This document shows positions 35,583-45,611 of a stretch of 64,000 nt of DNA, piece after piece. Each line of letters starts with the position of its first letter. The stretch's first letter is position 1. Location: assembly GCF_017581925.1 (NCBI RefSeq), contig NZ_JAGEVG010000019.1:1-64000 (forward strand). Direction: 5' to 3'. The notes below the pieces were generated by a model. That model was not told where the DNA came from. It made no database searches and saw only the letters and a list, made by a program, of their open reading frames with translations. Origin of the DNA: Gelidibacter pelagius (GTDB lineage Bacteria > Bacteroidota > Bacteroidia > Flavobacteriales > Flavobacteriaceae). Both the position numbers and the translations under genes were made by a program.

Positions 35583-36149
35583 ATGAACTATAAATCATCA
35601 TATAATTTATTCTACATAGTCACAGCGTTTGCTGTGACTATGTTTTTTTCATGTAAAAATAACTTTAAGGAAGTACAGCAAATTGGCATTAAGCAAAATG
35701 AACCTATTGGTGTCGCTGAAAACATGAATCTTAAATACACTGATTCAGGGCGCTTGAAAGCCAATCTAATCAGTCCGAAAATGCTGGATTTCTCCAATAG
35801 GGAATTCTCTTATAACGAGTTCCCAGATGGCGTCACCCTTTATATATATGACGAACGGAATAAAAGAAGCACTATTGTTGCAGATTATGCGATATCGTAT
35901 AATAATACAGACTTGATAGATTTAAGGGGCAACGTTCTTATAACGACAGAAACTAAGGATAGTATTTTTGCAGAACAGTTGTTTTATGATCAAAAACGCG
36001 ATTGGGTGTTTTCAAATAAACCTGTAAGATATGTGTCGCCTACTAGTATAGTGACCGGAAACGCTTTCGATTCTAATCAGGATTTCAGTAGTTATGGCGT
36101 TAGTGAGGTGACAGGTGTACAGTACTTTGATGACGATGATTCGTTCTAA
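35583..36149 (+). CDS. lptC: LPS export ABC transporter periplasmic protein LptC
   Basis: A 188-residue protein. A lipoprotein-like signal peptide ends at MFFSC (Cys24). A beta-jellyroll LptC domain follows, with NMNLKYTDSGRLKANLISPK and later LRGNVLITTETKDSIFAEQL and VTGNAFDSNQDFSSY. LptC receives LPS from LptBFG and passes it to LptA in the periplasmic bridge. Codons 11-23 encode a perfect terminator-like hairpin (35614-35649), a strange place for one. It ends in the acidic tail FDDDDSF. Confidence 0.88.
   Translation: MNYKSSYNLFYIVTAFAVTMFFSCKNNFKEVQQIGIKQNEPIGVAENMNLKYTDSGRLKANLISPKMLDFSNREFSYNEFPDGVTLYIYDERNKRSTIVADYAISYNNTDLIDLRGNVLITTETKDSIFAEQLFYDQKRDWVFSNKPVRYVSPTSIVTGNAFDSNQDFSSYGVSEVTGVQYFDDDDSF
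35614..35649 (+). terminator. Terminator-like hairpin inside lptC coding sequence
   Basis: A 13-bp perfect stem acatagtcacagc / gctgtgactatgt (35614-35626 with 35631-35643), loop gttt, directly followed by a run of seven T (35643-35649). It has the complete form of an intrinsic terminator but lies in the signal-peptide codons of lptC. Confidence 0.7.
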
Positions 36150-36269
36150 TTCTGAAGGGGGTATATTGTCGATTCCTTAGACCTGTCGTTTCTGGTAGTT
36201 GATAAGTTTAATCCTGAAACTGATTATTTCTAAATGAACGAAAACTTCAAGTTCAGATAAATAATTGAT

Positions 36270-36277
36270 TATCTTTG
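36270..36277 (+). promoter_or_regulatory. Predicted -7 promoter box
   Basis: TATCTTTG, 20 bp before the ATG of the small membrane protein gene. It suggests separate transcription of that gene and the CNNM/CBS gene from the coaX-lptC unit. Confidence 0.5.
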
Positions 36278-36297
36278 TCGCTAAATTAAAATGACCC

Positions 36298-36486
36298 ATG
36301 AAAACGATTCATAAAGTTATTCAATACGCTTACTTATTCATCGCTGTGTTTTTTATATATGAGGCAGTGAGATTGTGGAATGTAGAGAACGGTAAAGCAA
36401 TTATGCTATTGGTTTTCGCCCTTATGGCTGTCGGAATGTATTTCTTCAAAAAGCATTTCAGAAAAAAAATGAACAATAACCAGTAA
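36298..36486 (+). CDS. Small two-helix membrane protein
   Basis: A 62-residue protein with two predicted membrane helices (about residues 9-25 and 34-50) and a basic, Asn-rich tail (KKHFRKKMNNNQ). It lies 3 bp before the CNNM/CBS gene and is probably translated with it. No family name is known to me. Confidence 0.65.
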   Translation: MKTIHKVIQYAYLFIAVFFIYEAVRLWNVENGKAIMLLVFALMAVGMYFFKKHFRKKMNNNQ

Positions 36487-36489
36487 TTT

Positions 36490-37779
36490 ATGGACAGTAA
36501 TGCGCTTATCATTATTCTGTCACTTATTTTATCGGCTTTTTTTTCGGGTATGGAAATTGCCTATGTGTCGTCGAATAAGATTCACATAGAAATTGCCAAA
36601 AAGCAGAATGATTTCTTAGCCAAAACCCTCACAAAACTCACCGCAAAACCTTCCAAATTTATTGCCACAATGCTTATTGGTAATAATATTGCCTTGGTGG
36701 TGTATGGGTTTTTAATGGGCGACAAATTGGTGACATGGTTCAAAGAGATTTTGCCAACAGATTACGGTTTCTTGAATTATATGTTGCATGATTTGAGTCT
36801 GCTTACGCAAACCGTTATTTCCACATTATTGATATTGTTTACCGCCGAATTCCTTCCAAAAGTATTCTTTCAAATTTATGCGAATTCGCTCCTTAAAATA
36901 TTGGCAGTGCCTGCTTACTTTTTTTATGGATTATTCTCTTGGGTTTCTGATCTCGTCATTTGGATTTCTAATATGATCCTCAAACGCTTCTTTAAAACAG
37001 GCAAGGAGGACGTGCAATTGGTAATGACCAAGGTGGAGTTGGGAAACTATATCAGCGAACAGATGGAGTCTGTAGAAGAACATGATGAGGTGGACAGTGA
37101 AATTCAGATTTTTCAGAATGCGCTTGATTTTTCTGAGGTAAAAGCCAGAGAAGTCATGTTGCCACGTACCGAGATTATTGCCGTAGATATTAGCGAACCG
37201 ATTAAAAACTTGAAAGCTCTGTTCACATCTTCTGGCTTGTCCAAGATTTTGGTTTATAAAGATTCGGTGGATGATATTGTTGGATATGTTCATTCCTTTG
37301 AACTGTTCAAAAAGCCTAAAGACATCAAATCTGTAGTCAGAGGTGTGGAATTTGTACCAGAAACCATGTTGGTCAAGGATGTATTGAACGTACTTACCAA
37401 AAAGCGAAAAAGTATTTCCGTGGTCATTGATGAGTATGGTGGGACTTCAGGAATTATCACCGTAGAAGATATTATTGAGGAATTGTTTGGAGAGATAGAA
37501 GACGAACATGACACCATGGAATTGATCGAGGAGAAAATAGATGATGACAATTATAAGTTTTCAGCACGATTGGAAGTCGATTATATCAATGAAGTATATA
37601 AGTTAGACCTTCCTGAAGGAGAGAATTATGAAACTTTGGGCGGATTGATTGTTGATGAAACCGAAGAGATTCCACACGTAAATGACCAAATCCAAATAGA
37701 AAATTATCTTTTCACAATTTTAGAAGTCTCTACCACAAAGATTGATTTGGTGGCGTTAAAAGTTCTGGATGAGGATTAG
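36490..37779 (+). CDS. CNNM/CBS-domain transporter (hemolysin/CorC-HlyC family)
   Basis: A 429-residue protein. An N-terminal CNNM (DUF21) membrane domain spans about residues 1-180, with SAFFSGMEIAYVSSNKIHIE at its start. Two CBS domains (about 205-330) are marked by MLPRTEIIAVDI and SISVVIDEYGGTSGIITVED. A C-terminal CorC/HlyC domain lies at about 345-425. The family is linked to Mg2+ and Co2+ movement. The old name hemolysin is historical. Complete and of normal length. Confidence 0.88.
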   Translation: MDSNALIIILSLILSAFFSGMEIAYVSSNKIHIEIAKKQNDFLAKTLTKLTAKPSKFIATMLIGNNIALVVYGFLMGDKLVTWFKEILPTDYGFLNYMLHDLSLLTQTVISTLLILFTAEFLPKVFFQIYANSLLKILAVPAYFFYGLFSWVSDLVIWISNMILKRFFKTGKEDVQLVMTKVELGNYISEQMESVEEHDEVDSEIQIFQNALDFSEVKAREVMLPRTEIIAVDISEPIKNLKALFTSSGLSKILVYKDSVDDIVGYVHSFELFKKPKDIKSVVRGVEFVPETMLVKDVLNVLTKKRKSISVVIDEYGGTSGIITVEDIIEELFGEIEDEHDTMELIEEKIDDDNYKFSARLEVDYINEVYKLDLPEGENYETLGGLIVDETEEIPHVNDQIQIENYLFTILEVSTTKIDLVALKVLDED

Positions 37780-37794
37780 GTTTTAGTCGGCAGT

Positions 37795-37863
37795 CTTCAG
37801 TTTAAAATTCAAGATTTTAAGTTTAAATTTCTTTATCAATCATCAATCATCAATCATCAATCA
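37795..37863. repeat. Heptamer tract with atcaatc units
   Basis: Degenerate 7-base steps (aaattca, agatttt, aagttta) run into about four near-perfect copies of atcaatc (37834-37863). The rest of the spacer to 38035 shows no feature. Confidence 0.7.
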
Positions 37864-38035
37864 ATAATTTTCTGCTACCCATCCCAAAAATGCCCTTTCT
37901 TTCAGATTAATGGCCTTTCATATCCCAACAATCACAAACTATTCAAGATTAATTTAATAAAATGGAGTTCTACTTTTATTATTTGATAGAAATTGGTATT
38001 TTCGCGCACTTATATTTTCTAACTTATACAATAAA

Positions 38036-40183
38036 ATGGCAGTTTTAAATAAAATTAGGCAACGTTCTATTTTCCTCATTGTAATTATCGCATTAGCCTT
38101 ATTCGCTTTTGTGCTTTCTGATTTGTTCCAAAACAGTAGTGCTTTTGGGGATACACAGGATACTATCGCTACTATTAATGGCAACGACATTAGTCGTGAG
38201 GATTTCATGAGTCGTGTTGACAACATGCAACGCCAAATGGGGCCTAGCAGTACTACAACACAAACCATGAACAGGGTTTGGGACCAGGAGTTAAGACGTG
38301 CTGTAATGGAGAATCAGTTTGAAGGATTGGGACTTTCTGTAGAAAAAGATCAAATGAGAAATCTTTTGAGAAACAATTTCGCAGAGTTTCCAGAATTCAT
38401 GAATGAAGCCGGAATCTTCGACGAGAACAGATTGAATGAGTTTATAGCTAATTTAAAGGCCATCTCACCTGAGAGAGCTCAGCTTGGAAACTTCCAGATC
38501 AACTATTTTGAGTGGGTTAATAATGAAGCTGCTATTGCTGTTGGAGCACAAGAGCAAACCTATTTTAATCTCGTTAAAGCTGGTGTTGGTGCAACACTTG
38601 CTGAAGCAGAAGTGGAATATAATATGGAAAGTGCCAGTGTTGATGTGAAATTTGTAAATGTACCTTACGCTTCAATTTCAGACAGCTTGGTTAAGGTGTC
38701 CAAATCGGAAATTTCAGATTATATCAGTAAGCATAAAAAGAAATTTGAAGTTGAGGCTTCAAGAGATATTAATTTTGTTCTATTTCAAGAGTCTGCATCT
38801 TTAGATGATGAAAACGCGGTTAGAGATAATGTGGCTGCTCTATTAAATACGAGAGTGGAGTATAATGAAGTATCTAAATTGACTGATACTATCGTGGGTT
38901 TGAAAGCTACTAAGGATATAGAAGGTTTTATTAACTCAAACTCCGATGTGAAGTACACAAATAGTTTTGTGACGAAAACAAGTTTGCCAGATGTAGCCCA
39001 GGACAGTATTTTTAATCTAAGCGTAGGTCAGTATTATGGTCCTTACAAAGATAATGGCATGTTTAAAATCACTAAGGTGGTTGAAGAAAGGTTTATGCCA
39101 GACTCGGTTAAGTCAAGACATTTATTGATTCCATTTGTAGGGTCTCGTGCTGCAGATATGGAAACGACACAAACTGAGGAAGAAGCAAAAGCTACTGCGG
39201 ATAGTTTGTTGAATATCATCAAAAGGGACCGTTCTAAGTTTGTCGATTTATTGGATTTCTCTATCGATAAAGTCAGTAATGAAAAAGAAGGTGTTTTAGA
39301 TTGGTATGAGTACAATTCTATGGTGCCTGAATTTAGAGACTATACTTTTGAAAACAATAAAGGTGATATGGGTGTTGTGAAAACTGATTTTGGTTTTCAC
39401 GTGATTGAAATCTTAGATCAAAAAGCTAAGAAGCGTATGGTTAAAGTGGCCACGCTCGCTCAAAAGATCGAACCTTCTGAAAAAACGATTGACGATGTGT
39501 TCAACAGAACTTCTAAGTTTGAAATTGCCCTTCAGAAAAATGACTTTCAAGACGTAGCCAAAGAAAATGATGTTCAGGTTAGACCTGTGAACAATATCAA
39601 GGAACTTGATGAGAATATTCCTGGATTGGGAAGCCAACGAACTATTGTACGTTGGGCTTTTGAAAAAGGAACGAAAGTTGGAGATTACAAGCGTTTTTCA
39701 ATTCCAGGTGTTGGATATGCCGTTGTTCAGGTAACCGGTGTCAACAAAAAAGGATTGATGACTCCTGAGGCAGCCTCAGCGACTGTTATCCCTGAAATCA
39801 GGAAAGAGAAAAAAGCAAAGATGATCCGTGAAAAAATTTCTGGTTCCACTGTAGATGCAGTAGCGCAAAGTCAGAATATAGCAGCATCAACTGTAAACGG
39901 TATCAATATGAAAAACCCAACCTTATCAGGTGCTGGTTTGGAGCCTAAAGTAGTAGGTGTAGCTTTCGGTTTGAAAGAAGGCGAAACTTCTAAACTAATC
40001 GATGGTAATAAAGGCGTGTTTATGGTGGAAGTGACCAAGAAGACAGCCGCTCCAAAATTGGATAATTATCAAGCTATTGCCAACCGTTTGAACAGTTCAC
40101 GATTGAATTCTGCACAGATTAGTTCTTATGAAGCCCTGAAAGAAGCAGCAGATATTGTTGACAATAGAGCTACGTTTTATTAG
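38036..40183 (+). CDS. PpiD-like periplasmic peptidyl-prolyl isomerase/chaperone
   Basis: A 715-residue protein anchored by one N-terminal helix (about 13-30, FLIVIIALALFAFVLSDLF). A SurA_N-like chaperone domain follows (about 45-260). A parvulin-type PPIase domain lies near residues 340-465, with the ends SRHLLIPF and GDMGVVKTDFGFHVIEIL typical of rotamase domains. The C-terminal third is another helical/beta chaperone region. It helps fold outer-membrane proteins leaving the Sec channel. Good terminator follows. Confidence 0.88.
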   Translation: MAVLNKIRQRSIFLIVIIALALFAFVLSDLFQNSSAFGDTQDTIATINGNDISREDFMSRVDNMQRQMGPSSTTTQTMNRVWDQELRRAVMENQFEGLGLSVEKDQMRNLLRNNFAEFPEFMNEAGIFDENRLNEFIANLKAISPERAQLGNFQINYFEWVNNEAAIAVGAQEQTYFNLVKAGVGATLAEAEVEYNMESASVDVKFVNVPYASISDSLVKVSKSEISDYISKHKKKFEVEASRDINFVLFQESASLDDENAVRDNVAALLNTRVEYNEVSKLTDTIVGLKATKDIEGFINSNSDVKYTNSFVTKTSLPDVAQDSIFNLSVGQYYGPYKDNGMFKITKVVEERFMPDSVKSRHLLIPFVGSRAADMETTQTEEEAKATADSLLNIIKRDRSKFVDLLDFSIDKVSNEKEGVLDWYEYNSMVPEFRDYTFENNKGDMGVVKTDFGFHVIEILDQKAKKRMVKVATLAQKIEPSEKTIDDVFNRTSKFEIALQKNDFQDVAKENDVQVRPVNNIKELDENIPGLGSQRTIVRWAFEKGTKVGDYKRFSIPGVGYAVVQVTGVNKKGLMTPEAASATVIPEIRKEKKAKMIREKISGSTVDAVAQSQNIAASTVNGINMKNPTLSGAGLEPKVVGVAFGLKEGETSKLIDGNKGVFMVEVTKKTAAPKLDNYQAIANRLNSSRLNSAQISSYEALKEAADIVDNRATFY

Positions 40184-40211
40184 TAGTTTTTAAATACATA
40201 TTACATATAAT

Positions 40212-40245
40212 AAAAAGAGGTCTTAAAATATTAAGACCTCTTTTT
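40212..40245 (+). terminator. Terminator after ppiD
   Basis: Stem aaaaagaggtctta / taagacctcttttt with a short loop, 29 bp past the stop; T-rich on both sides, so able to act in both directions. Confidence 0.88.
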
Positions 40246-40983
<738 letters not shown>

Positions 40984-41898
40984 TTACAATGCCATATCTA
41001 CATAAGGAATGATAATATCGAACCCTCGCTCCTTAAAATAGGCCTCAGGTTGATCTTCAGACGCTGCCAATACGAAATCACCGCCCCAAGCACCAAGGCT
41101 TTTAATGCTGCCTTTAAAGTCTCTAAACAGACTTTCTTTGACCGGTTGCTGCTTAATTATTTTTGAGATAATGCTTTCATGGCATTGCATTAAAAACTGA
41201 AAGGCCTCTAAACTCGTGCAGCTAAGCATATCGTTGGTAATGGCGTTGATTTCAGAAAGTGCCTGATTGGTATTGTTTTTATTTTGTTGGTAGGTTGCAA
41301 TCCCATCTCTACTGTTCTGCTTTTTGTTGAGAAAAACAAAATATAAGTGTTCTTTGAATGCTGGATTAAAATTTCTTTCAATAACCGTTCTTCCATTTTG
41401 CTCAAGCTGATAGGTAATGGGCACATTGTGCATGGCACATGCAATGTCATACCCGCTACCACCAAAGGTGTCCTCCAGCAATTTATAGGGATCAATTGTT
41501 GCCCATTGTGCTATATTATTGATCAAAGTAGAGGAGGTTCCAAGTCCCCAGTTTCTTGGAAAGTCCAGTTGGGTCTTTACTTTCAATCCCGTTTCTCCCA
41601 TTAAGAAAATTGGATTTTGATTTTTTGTAGCCTTTAGAATTTGCAACAACCGATTCGCAATAGAATCATCAACTGCTTTTGCAGATTGAAACCCATGATG
41701 TTTGAGAATCTCAGTTTCAAACCATAATTTTCCGTCAGCGTCAAAACTTTCCCACTTTACAAGCGACTCTTCAAAAGGTTCTACCGTAAGCGATTGTCCG
41801 TATTTGGTTGGAATGGCCAAAGCAAGTGCACCATCAAGAACAAGATATTCTCCCGTAATCAGTAGTTTTCCGTTGCTATAAAATTTTTGAGGATTCAA
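40984..41898 (-). CDS. GYDIA-family GHMP kinase
   Basis: A 304-residue kinase of the galacto-, homoserine-, mevalonate-, phosphomevalonate-kinase fold. Motif 1 is GKLLITGEYLVLDGALALAI (residues 10-29). The ATP-binding loop is WGLGTSSTLINNIA, and GGSGYDIACA gives the subfamily its name. It lies 54 bp after HMG-CoA reductase on the same strand. The natural reading is therefore mevalonate or phosphomevalonate kinase activity, but the substrate of this subgroup is not established as far as I know. Confidence 0.85.
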   Translation of the reverse strand: MNPQKFYSNGKLLITGEYLVLDGALALAIPTKYGQSLTVEPFEESLVKWESFDADGKLWFETEILKHHGFQSAKAVDDSIANRLLQILKATKNQNPIFLMGETGLKVKTQLDFPRNWGLGTSSTLINNIAQWATIDPYKLLEDTFGGSGYDIACAMHNVPITYQLEQNGRTVIERNFNPAFKEHLYFVFLNKKQNSRDGIATYQQNKNNTNQALSEINAITNDMLSCTSLEAFQFLMQCHESIISKIIKQQPVKESLFRDFKGSIKSLGAWGGDFVLAASEDQPEAYFKERGFDIIIPYVDMAL

Positions 41899-41952
41899 TT
41901 TTTGATCGTTGGATTTTTAAATTTGGTATTTGATACGTGGTATTTTGATTAT

Positions 41953-43284
41953 TTAGGATTCGTTGCTTAACAATCTCAAGTTGCTCAAAGCTGCTTCAAC
42001 CGCACTATGGGTTACGGTATTGTTTTTAAAATGCGCGACCATTTTCTCCTTTTCGGTGATGGTAGCATTGAGTTGATTAAGCATATTCATCAAGTGCATC
42101 TTCATGTGGCCTTCTTGAATTCCTGTGGTGGTCAAGGAGCGTATAGCGGCGAAGTTCTGTGCCAAGCCGGCTGCGGCTACAATTTGCATCAACTCTTTGG
42201 CCGATGGGTGCCCCAGCATCTCCAAGGCCACTTTTACCAAAGGATGTAAATTGGTCAATCCACCTACAGTACCAAGGGCTAAAGGAATTTCCATCCAAAA
42301 CTTAAACACGCCATCTTTTATTTCAGCATGAGACAAACTACTATAATTCCCATGTCTTGCCGCGTAAGCATGTACTCCAGCTTCTACAGCTCTAAAGTCA
42401 TTGCCCGTGGCAAGAACAACCGCATCAATACCATTCATGATGCCTTTGTTGTGTGTGACAGCTCTGTAGGGCTCTATTTCAGCAATCTTAATGGCTTGTA
42501 CAAATTTGTGGGCAAATTCTTGTGACCCTTCTGATGAATTTTGAATCAGATCATCAACAGGACATGACACCTCGACCTTTACCAAACAATCGGGTACATA
42601 GTTGGACAAAATACTCATCACTATTTGGATATGTCTTTCTGCCTCTGAAAAATCCTCAAAATGAAGTGCTTCAGTTCTAAAGGTTTTTGCAAACTGTTCC
42701 AAGCATGAGTTGATGAAATTGGCGCCCATGGCATCCAACGTTTCAAAGGTGGCATGAAGCTGATAATAATCCTTTAAATCTTTAGTTTTGTCCTTTAGCT
42801 CAATATCCAGAATGCCGCCACCACGTTTTTCCATGCTTTTAGTGATTTGCTGGGTGTCTTCAATGAGTTTAGGTTTTACGGTTGCAAAGAACTTTTGAAG
42901 CTTGTCTAGACTTCCGTTGTACATAAAATGGACTTGGCCAATTTTTGTGGTTGAAATGACTTCCGTTTTAAATCCACCACGATCCAACCAAAACTTGGCA
43001 GCATTACTCGCCGCGGCCACAACTGAGCTTTCTTCAATGGCCATGGGAATGGTATATAGTTTACCATTGATTAAAAAGTTGGGTGCGACCCCAAAAGGCA
43101 AATAGTAATTGGTGATGGTGTTTTCGATAAACTCATCATGAAGCTGTTGTAGCTTTTGATCGGTATTCCAATATTGTTTAATGGCTTGTTTTGCGGCATC
43201 TGAATCTTTAAAATAAGTGGCGGTAATCCATTCAATTTTGTCTAATTTGGATAGTTTTGAGAAGCCGTTAATTGGTTTACGCAT
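41953..43284 (-). CDS. Hydroxymethylglutaryl-CoA reductase (class II type)
   Basis: A 443-residue enzyme. The catalytic Glu is in PMAIEESSVVAAASNAAKFW (about 81-100). DAMGANFINSCLEQ, HNKGIMNGIDAVVLATGNDFRA and LGTVGGLTNLHPL are the other conserved blocks. It lacks the membrane anchor of eukaryotic class I enzymes, as in bacterial class II. In Flavobacteriaceae it serves isoprenoid synthesis by the mevalonate route, though class II enzymes are often named degradative. It pairs with the GHMP kinase downstream. Confidence 0.92.
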   Translation of the reverse strand: MRKPINGFSKLSKLDKIEWITATYFKDSDAAKQAIKQYWNTDQKLQQLHDEFIENTITNYYLPFGVAPNFLINGKLYTIPMAIEESSVVAAASNAAKFWLDRGGFKTEVISTTKIGQVHFMYNGSLDKLQKFFATVKPKLIEDTQQITKSMEKRGGGILDIELKDKTKDLKDYYQLHATFETLDAMGANFINSCLEQFAKTFRTEALHFEDFSEAERHIQIVMSILSNYVPDCLVKVEVSCPVDDLIQNSSEGSQEFAHKFVQAIKIAEIEPYRAVTHNKGIMNGIDAVVLATGNDFRAVEAGVHAYAARHGNYSSLSHAEIKDGVFKFWMEIPLALGTVGGLTNLHPLVKVALEMLGHPSAKELMQIVAAAGLAQNFAAIRSLTTTGIQEGHMKMHLMNMLNQLNATITEKEKMVAHFKNNTVTHSAVEAALSNLRLLSNES

Positions 43285-43302
43285 AAGGTGTGTTTATAAA
43301 TG

Positions 43303-43310
43303 CAAAGATA
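43303..43310 (-). promoter_or_regulatory. Predicted -7 promoter box of the HMG-CoA reductase operon
   Basis: TATCTTTG on the minus strand, 18 bp before the ATG. No matching -33 box. Confidence 0.45.
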
Positions 43311-43430
43311 CTATTCTTGCCATGAATATAAAGTCACAAATTTTAGCTTTGCGCTTTTAACTATTAAAGGTTAGTGTTTTTGCATTATTTTTACTAAACT
43401 TGACAGCATTTTATCAAAACAAATCCCTTA

Positions 43431-45599
43431 ATGAAGTATTTGAAAAGTTCCTTGTTAGTCTGTCTTTTGGTAACTGTTTTAACCTCAGCCCAAAACAAGG
43501 AGATCACCCTCGATGCCATCTGGAATGGCACCTTTAGAACCGAAGGAATGCAGTCTTTGCATTCAATGAATAACGGAAAACAGTACGCCGTTTTAAATTT
43601 TGAACAAGGTTCGACAGCAATAGATGTCTACGATTATAAAACCTTGTCAAAAGTTGAGACTTTGGTGAATTCATCAGATTTGGATGCCGTAAAGTACTTT
43701 TCTGATTACACTTTTAGTGCAGACGAAAGTAAAATCGTTTTGGCCACTGAGGTTGAACCCATCTTCCGCCGCTCGACTTTAGGGATATTCTACGTTTATG
43801 ACCTCAAAACGAAATCATTGGTTAAGATTGCCGATGAAAAAATACAGGAACCAACCTTATCTCCAGATGGAAAGAAGGTAGCCTATGGGTTTAATAACAA
43901 TCTTTACATCAAAGATTTTGAGAGCAACCAAACCACTCAGATTACTTTTGATGGAGAGAAGAATAAAATCATCAACGGTATTACGGATTGGGTTTACGAA
44001 GAAGAATTTGCTTTTGTCCGCGCCTTTGAATGGAATGCCGATGGCAGCTATTTAGCGTTCATCCGTTTTGATGAGACCGAAGTGCCAGAGTTTTCAATGG
44101 ACGTGTATGGACAGGGGTTATATCCTGAACAAGAAGTTTTCAAATATCCGAAAGCAGGTGAAGCCAATGCGCTTGTCTCGCTTCATATTTACGATTTGAA
44201 ATCGAGAAAGATTAATGATGTGAAGCTGTCAAAGCCTTATTCGGATTTTTATATTCCTCGTATTGAATGGACCAATGACGCCAACGTACTTAGTGCGCAA
44301 TACACCAACAGACATCAAAACGAACTTGATTTATGGATGATCAGCGCCAATGACATGAGTTCTAAATTGGTACTTGCAGAAAAAGATAAAGCTTACATCG
44401 ATGTGACTGATAATCTGACTTTTTTAAAGGATAACAGTTTTATTTGGACTTCAGAAGCCGATGGCTACAATCATATCTATCATTATTCGAAAGACGGCAA
44501 ATTGATCAACCAGGTGACCAAAGGGCCATGGGAAGTGACCAATTACTATGGTTTTGACGAAAAGAACAATACGGTATTTTATCAATCTGTAGAAAACGGT
44601 TCCATTAATAGGGATGTCTACTCCATTAGTATTAACGGGAAGAGCAAAAAGCGCCTCACTCAAAATGAAGGTACCAACTCAGCCGATTTTAGTGCAGATT
44701 TTACCTACTTCATTAATACATTTTCAAGTGCAACCAAGGCTCCGGAATACACCTTGCATACCGCAAAAGACGGAAAATTGGTTAAGGTAATCAAAGAGAA
44801 TTCTGCTTTAGAGAAGAATTTGGAAGCCTATGATCTCCCAAAAAAGGAGTTCAGCACCATAGCCGTTAACGGTAACGACTTGAATATGTGGATGATCAAG
44901 CCAACCGATTTTGATGCCTCCAAAACTTATCCTTTATTTATGTTCCAATACTCTGGGCCAGGTTCTCAATCTGTTAAGAACTCATGGAATAACGCCAATG
45001 ATTATTGGTATTACTTTTTAGCTCAAAAAGGATATATCGTTGCGTGTGTAGATGGCAGAGGAACCGGATTTAAAGGAGCCGATTTCAAAAAAGTGACGCA
45101 GAATGAATTGGGCAAATATGAAGTTGAAGATCAAATCCAAGCAGCAAAACAATTAGGCGCTCTGAATTATATCGATCAAAACCGAATGGGTATTTGGGGA
45201 TGGAGTTACGGCGGATTCATGAGCAGCAACGCATTATTTAAAGGTAATGATGTCTTTAAAATGGCCATTGCGGTAGCACCGGTAACCAGCTGGAGATATT
45301 ACGACACGATCTATACGGAACGTTATATGACCACACCTCAGGAAAATCCTTCAGGTTACGATGACAACTCTCCAATATTTCATGTGGACAAATTGAAAGG
45401 AAATTTCTTATTGATCCATGGATCAGCCGATGATAACGTCCATGTTCAAAATACCATGCAGATGGTAGAAGCGTTAATACAGGCCAATAAACAGTTTGAA
45501 TGGATGATATATCCAGATAAAAATCACGGTATTTACGGTGGGAATACCCGACTGCATTTATACACCAAAATGACTAACTATATTAAAGATAACCTATAA
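43431..45599 (+). CDS. S9-family dipeptidyl peptidase IV-like protease
   Basis: A 722-residue secreted protease. The signal peptide ends near TSAQ (about residue 20). An eight-bladed beta-propeller (about 25-490, including WVYEEEFAFVRAFEWNADG with the DPP-IV double-Glu motif) precedes an alpha/beta-hydrolase domain. The catalytic triad is Ser592 (GWSYGG), Asp667 (GSADDNVH) and His699 (KNHGIYG). It removes X-Pro/X-Ala dipeptides from peptides in the periplasm. It lies 12 bp before the first of three POT peptide transporters, forming a digest-and-import unit. Confidence 0.92.
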   Translation: MKYLKSSLLVCLLVTVLTSAQNKEITLDAIWNGTFRTEGMQSLHSMNNGKQYAVLNFEQGSTAIDVYDYKTLSKVETLVNSSDLDAVKYFSDYTFSADESKIVLATEVEPIFRRSTLGIFYVYDLKTKSLVKIADEKIQEPTLSPDGKKVAYGFNNNLYIKDFESNQTTQITFDGEKNKIINGITDWVYEEEFAFVRAFEWNADGSYLAFIRFDETEVPEFSMDVYGQGLYPEQEVFKYPKAGEANALVSLHIYDLKSRKINDVKLSKPYSDFYIPRIEWTNDANVLSAQYTNRHQNELDLWMISANDMSSKLVLAEKDKAYIDVTDNLTFLKDNSFIWTSEADGYNHIYHYSKDGKLINQVTKGPWEVTNYYGFDEKNNTVFYQSVENGSINRDVYSISINGKSKKRLTQNEGTNSADFSADFTYFINTFSSATKAPEYTLHTAKDGKLVKVIKENSALEKNLEAYDLPKKEFSTIAVNGNDLNMWMIKPTDFDASKTYPLFMFQYSGPGSQSVKNSWNNANDYWYYFLAQKGYIVACVDGRGTGFKGADFKKVTQNELGKYEVEDQIQAAKQLGALNYIDQNRMGIWGWSYGGFMSSNALFKGNDVFKMAIAVAPVTSWRYYDTIYTERYMTTPQENPSGYDDNSPIFHVDKLKGNFLLIHGSADDNVHVQNTMQMVEALIQANKQFEWMIYPDKNHGIYGGNTRLHLYTKMTNYIKDNL

Positions 45600-45611
45600 A
45601 AATTAGATTTT

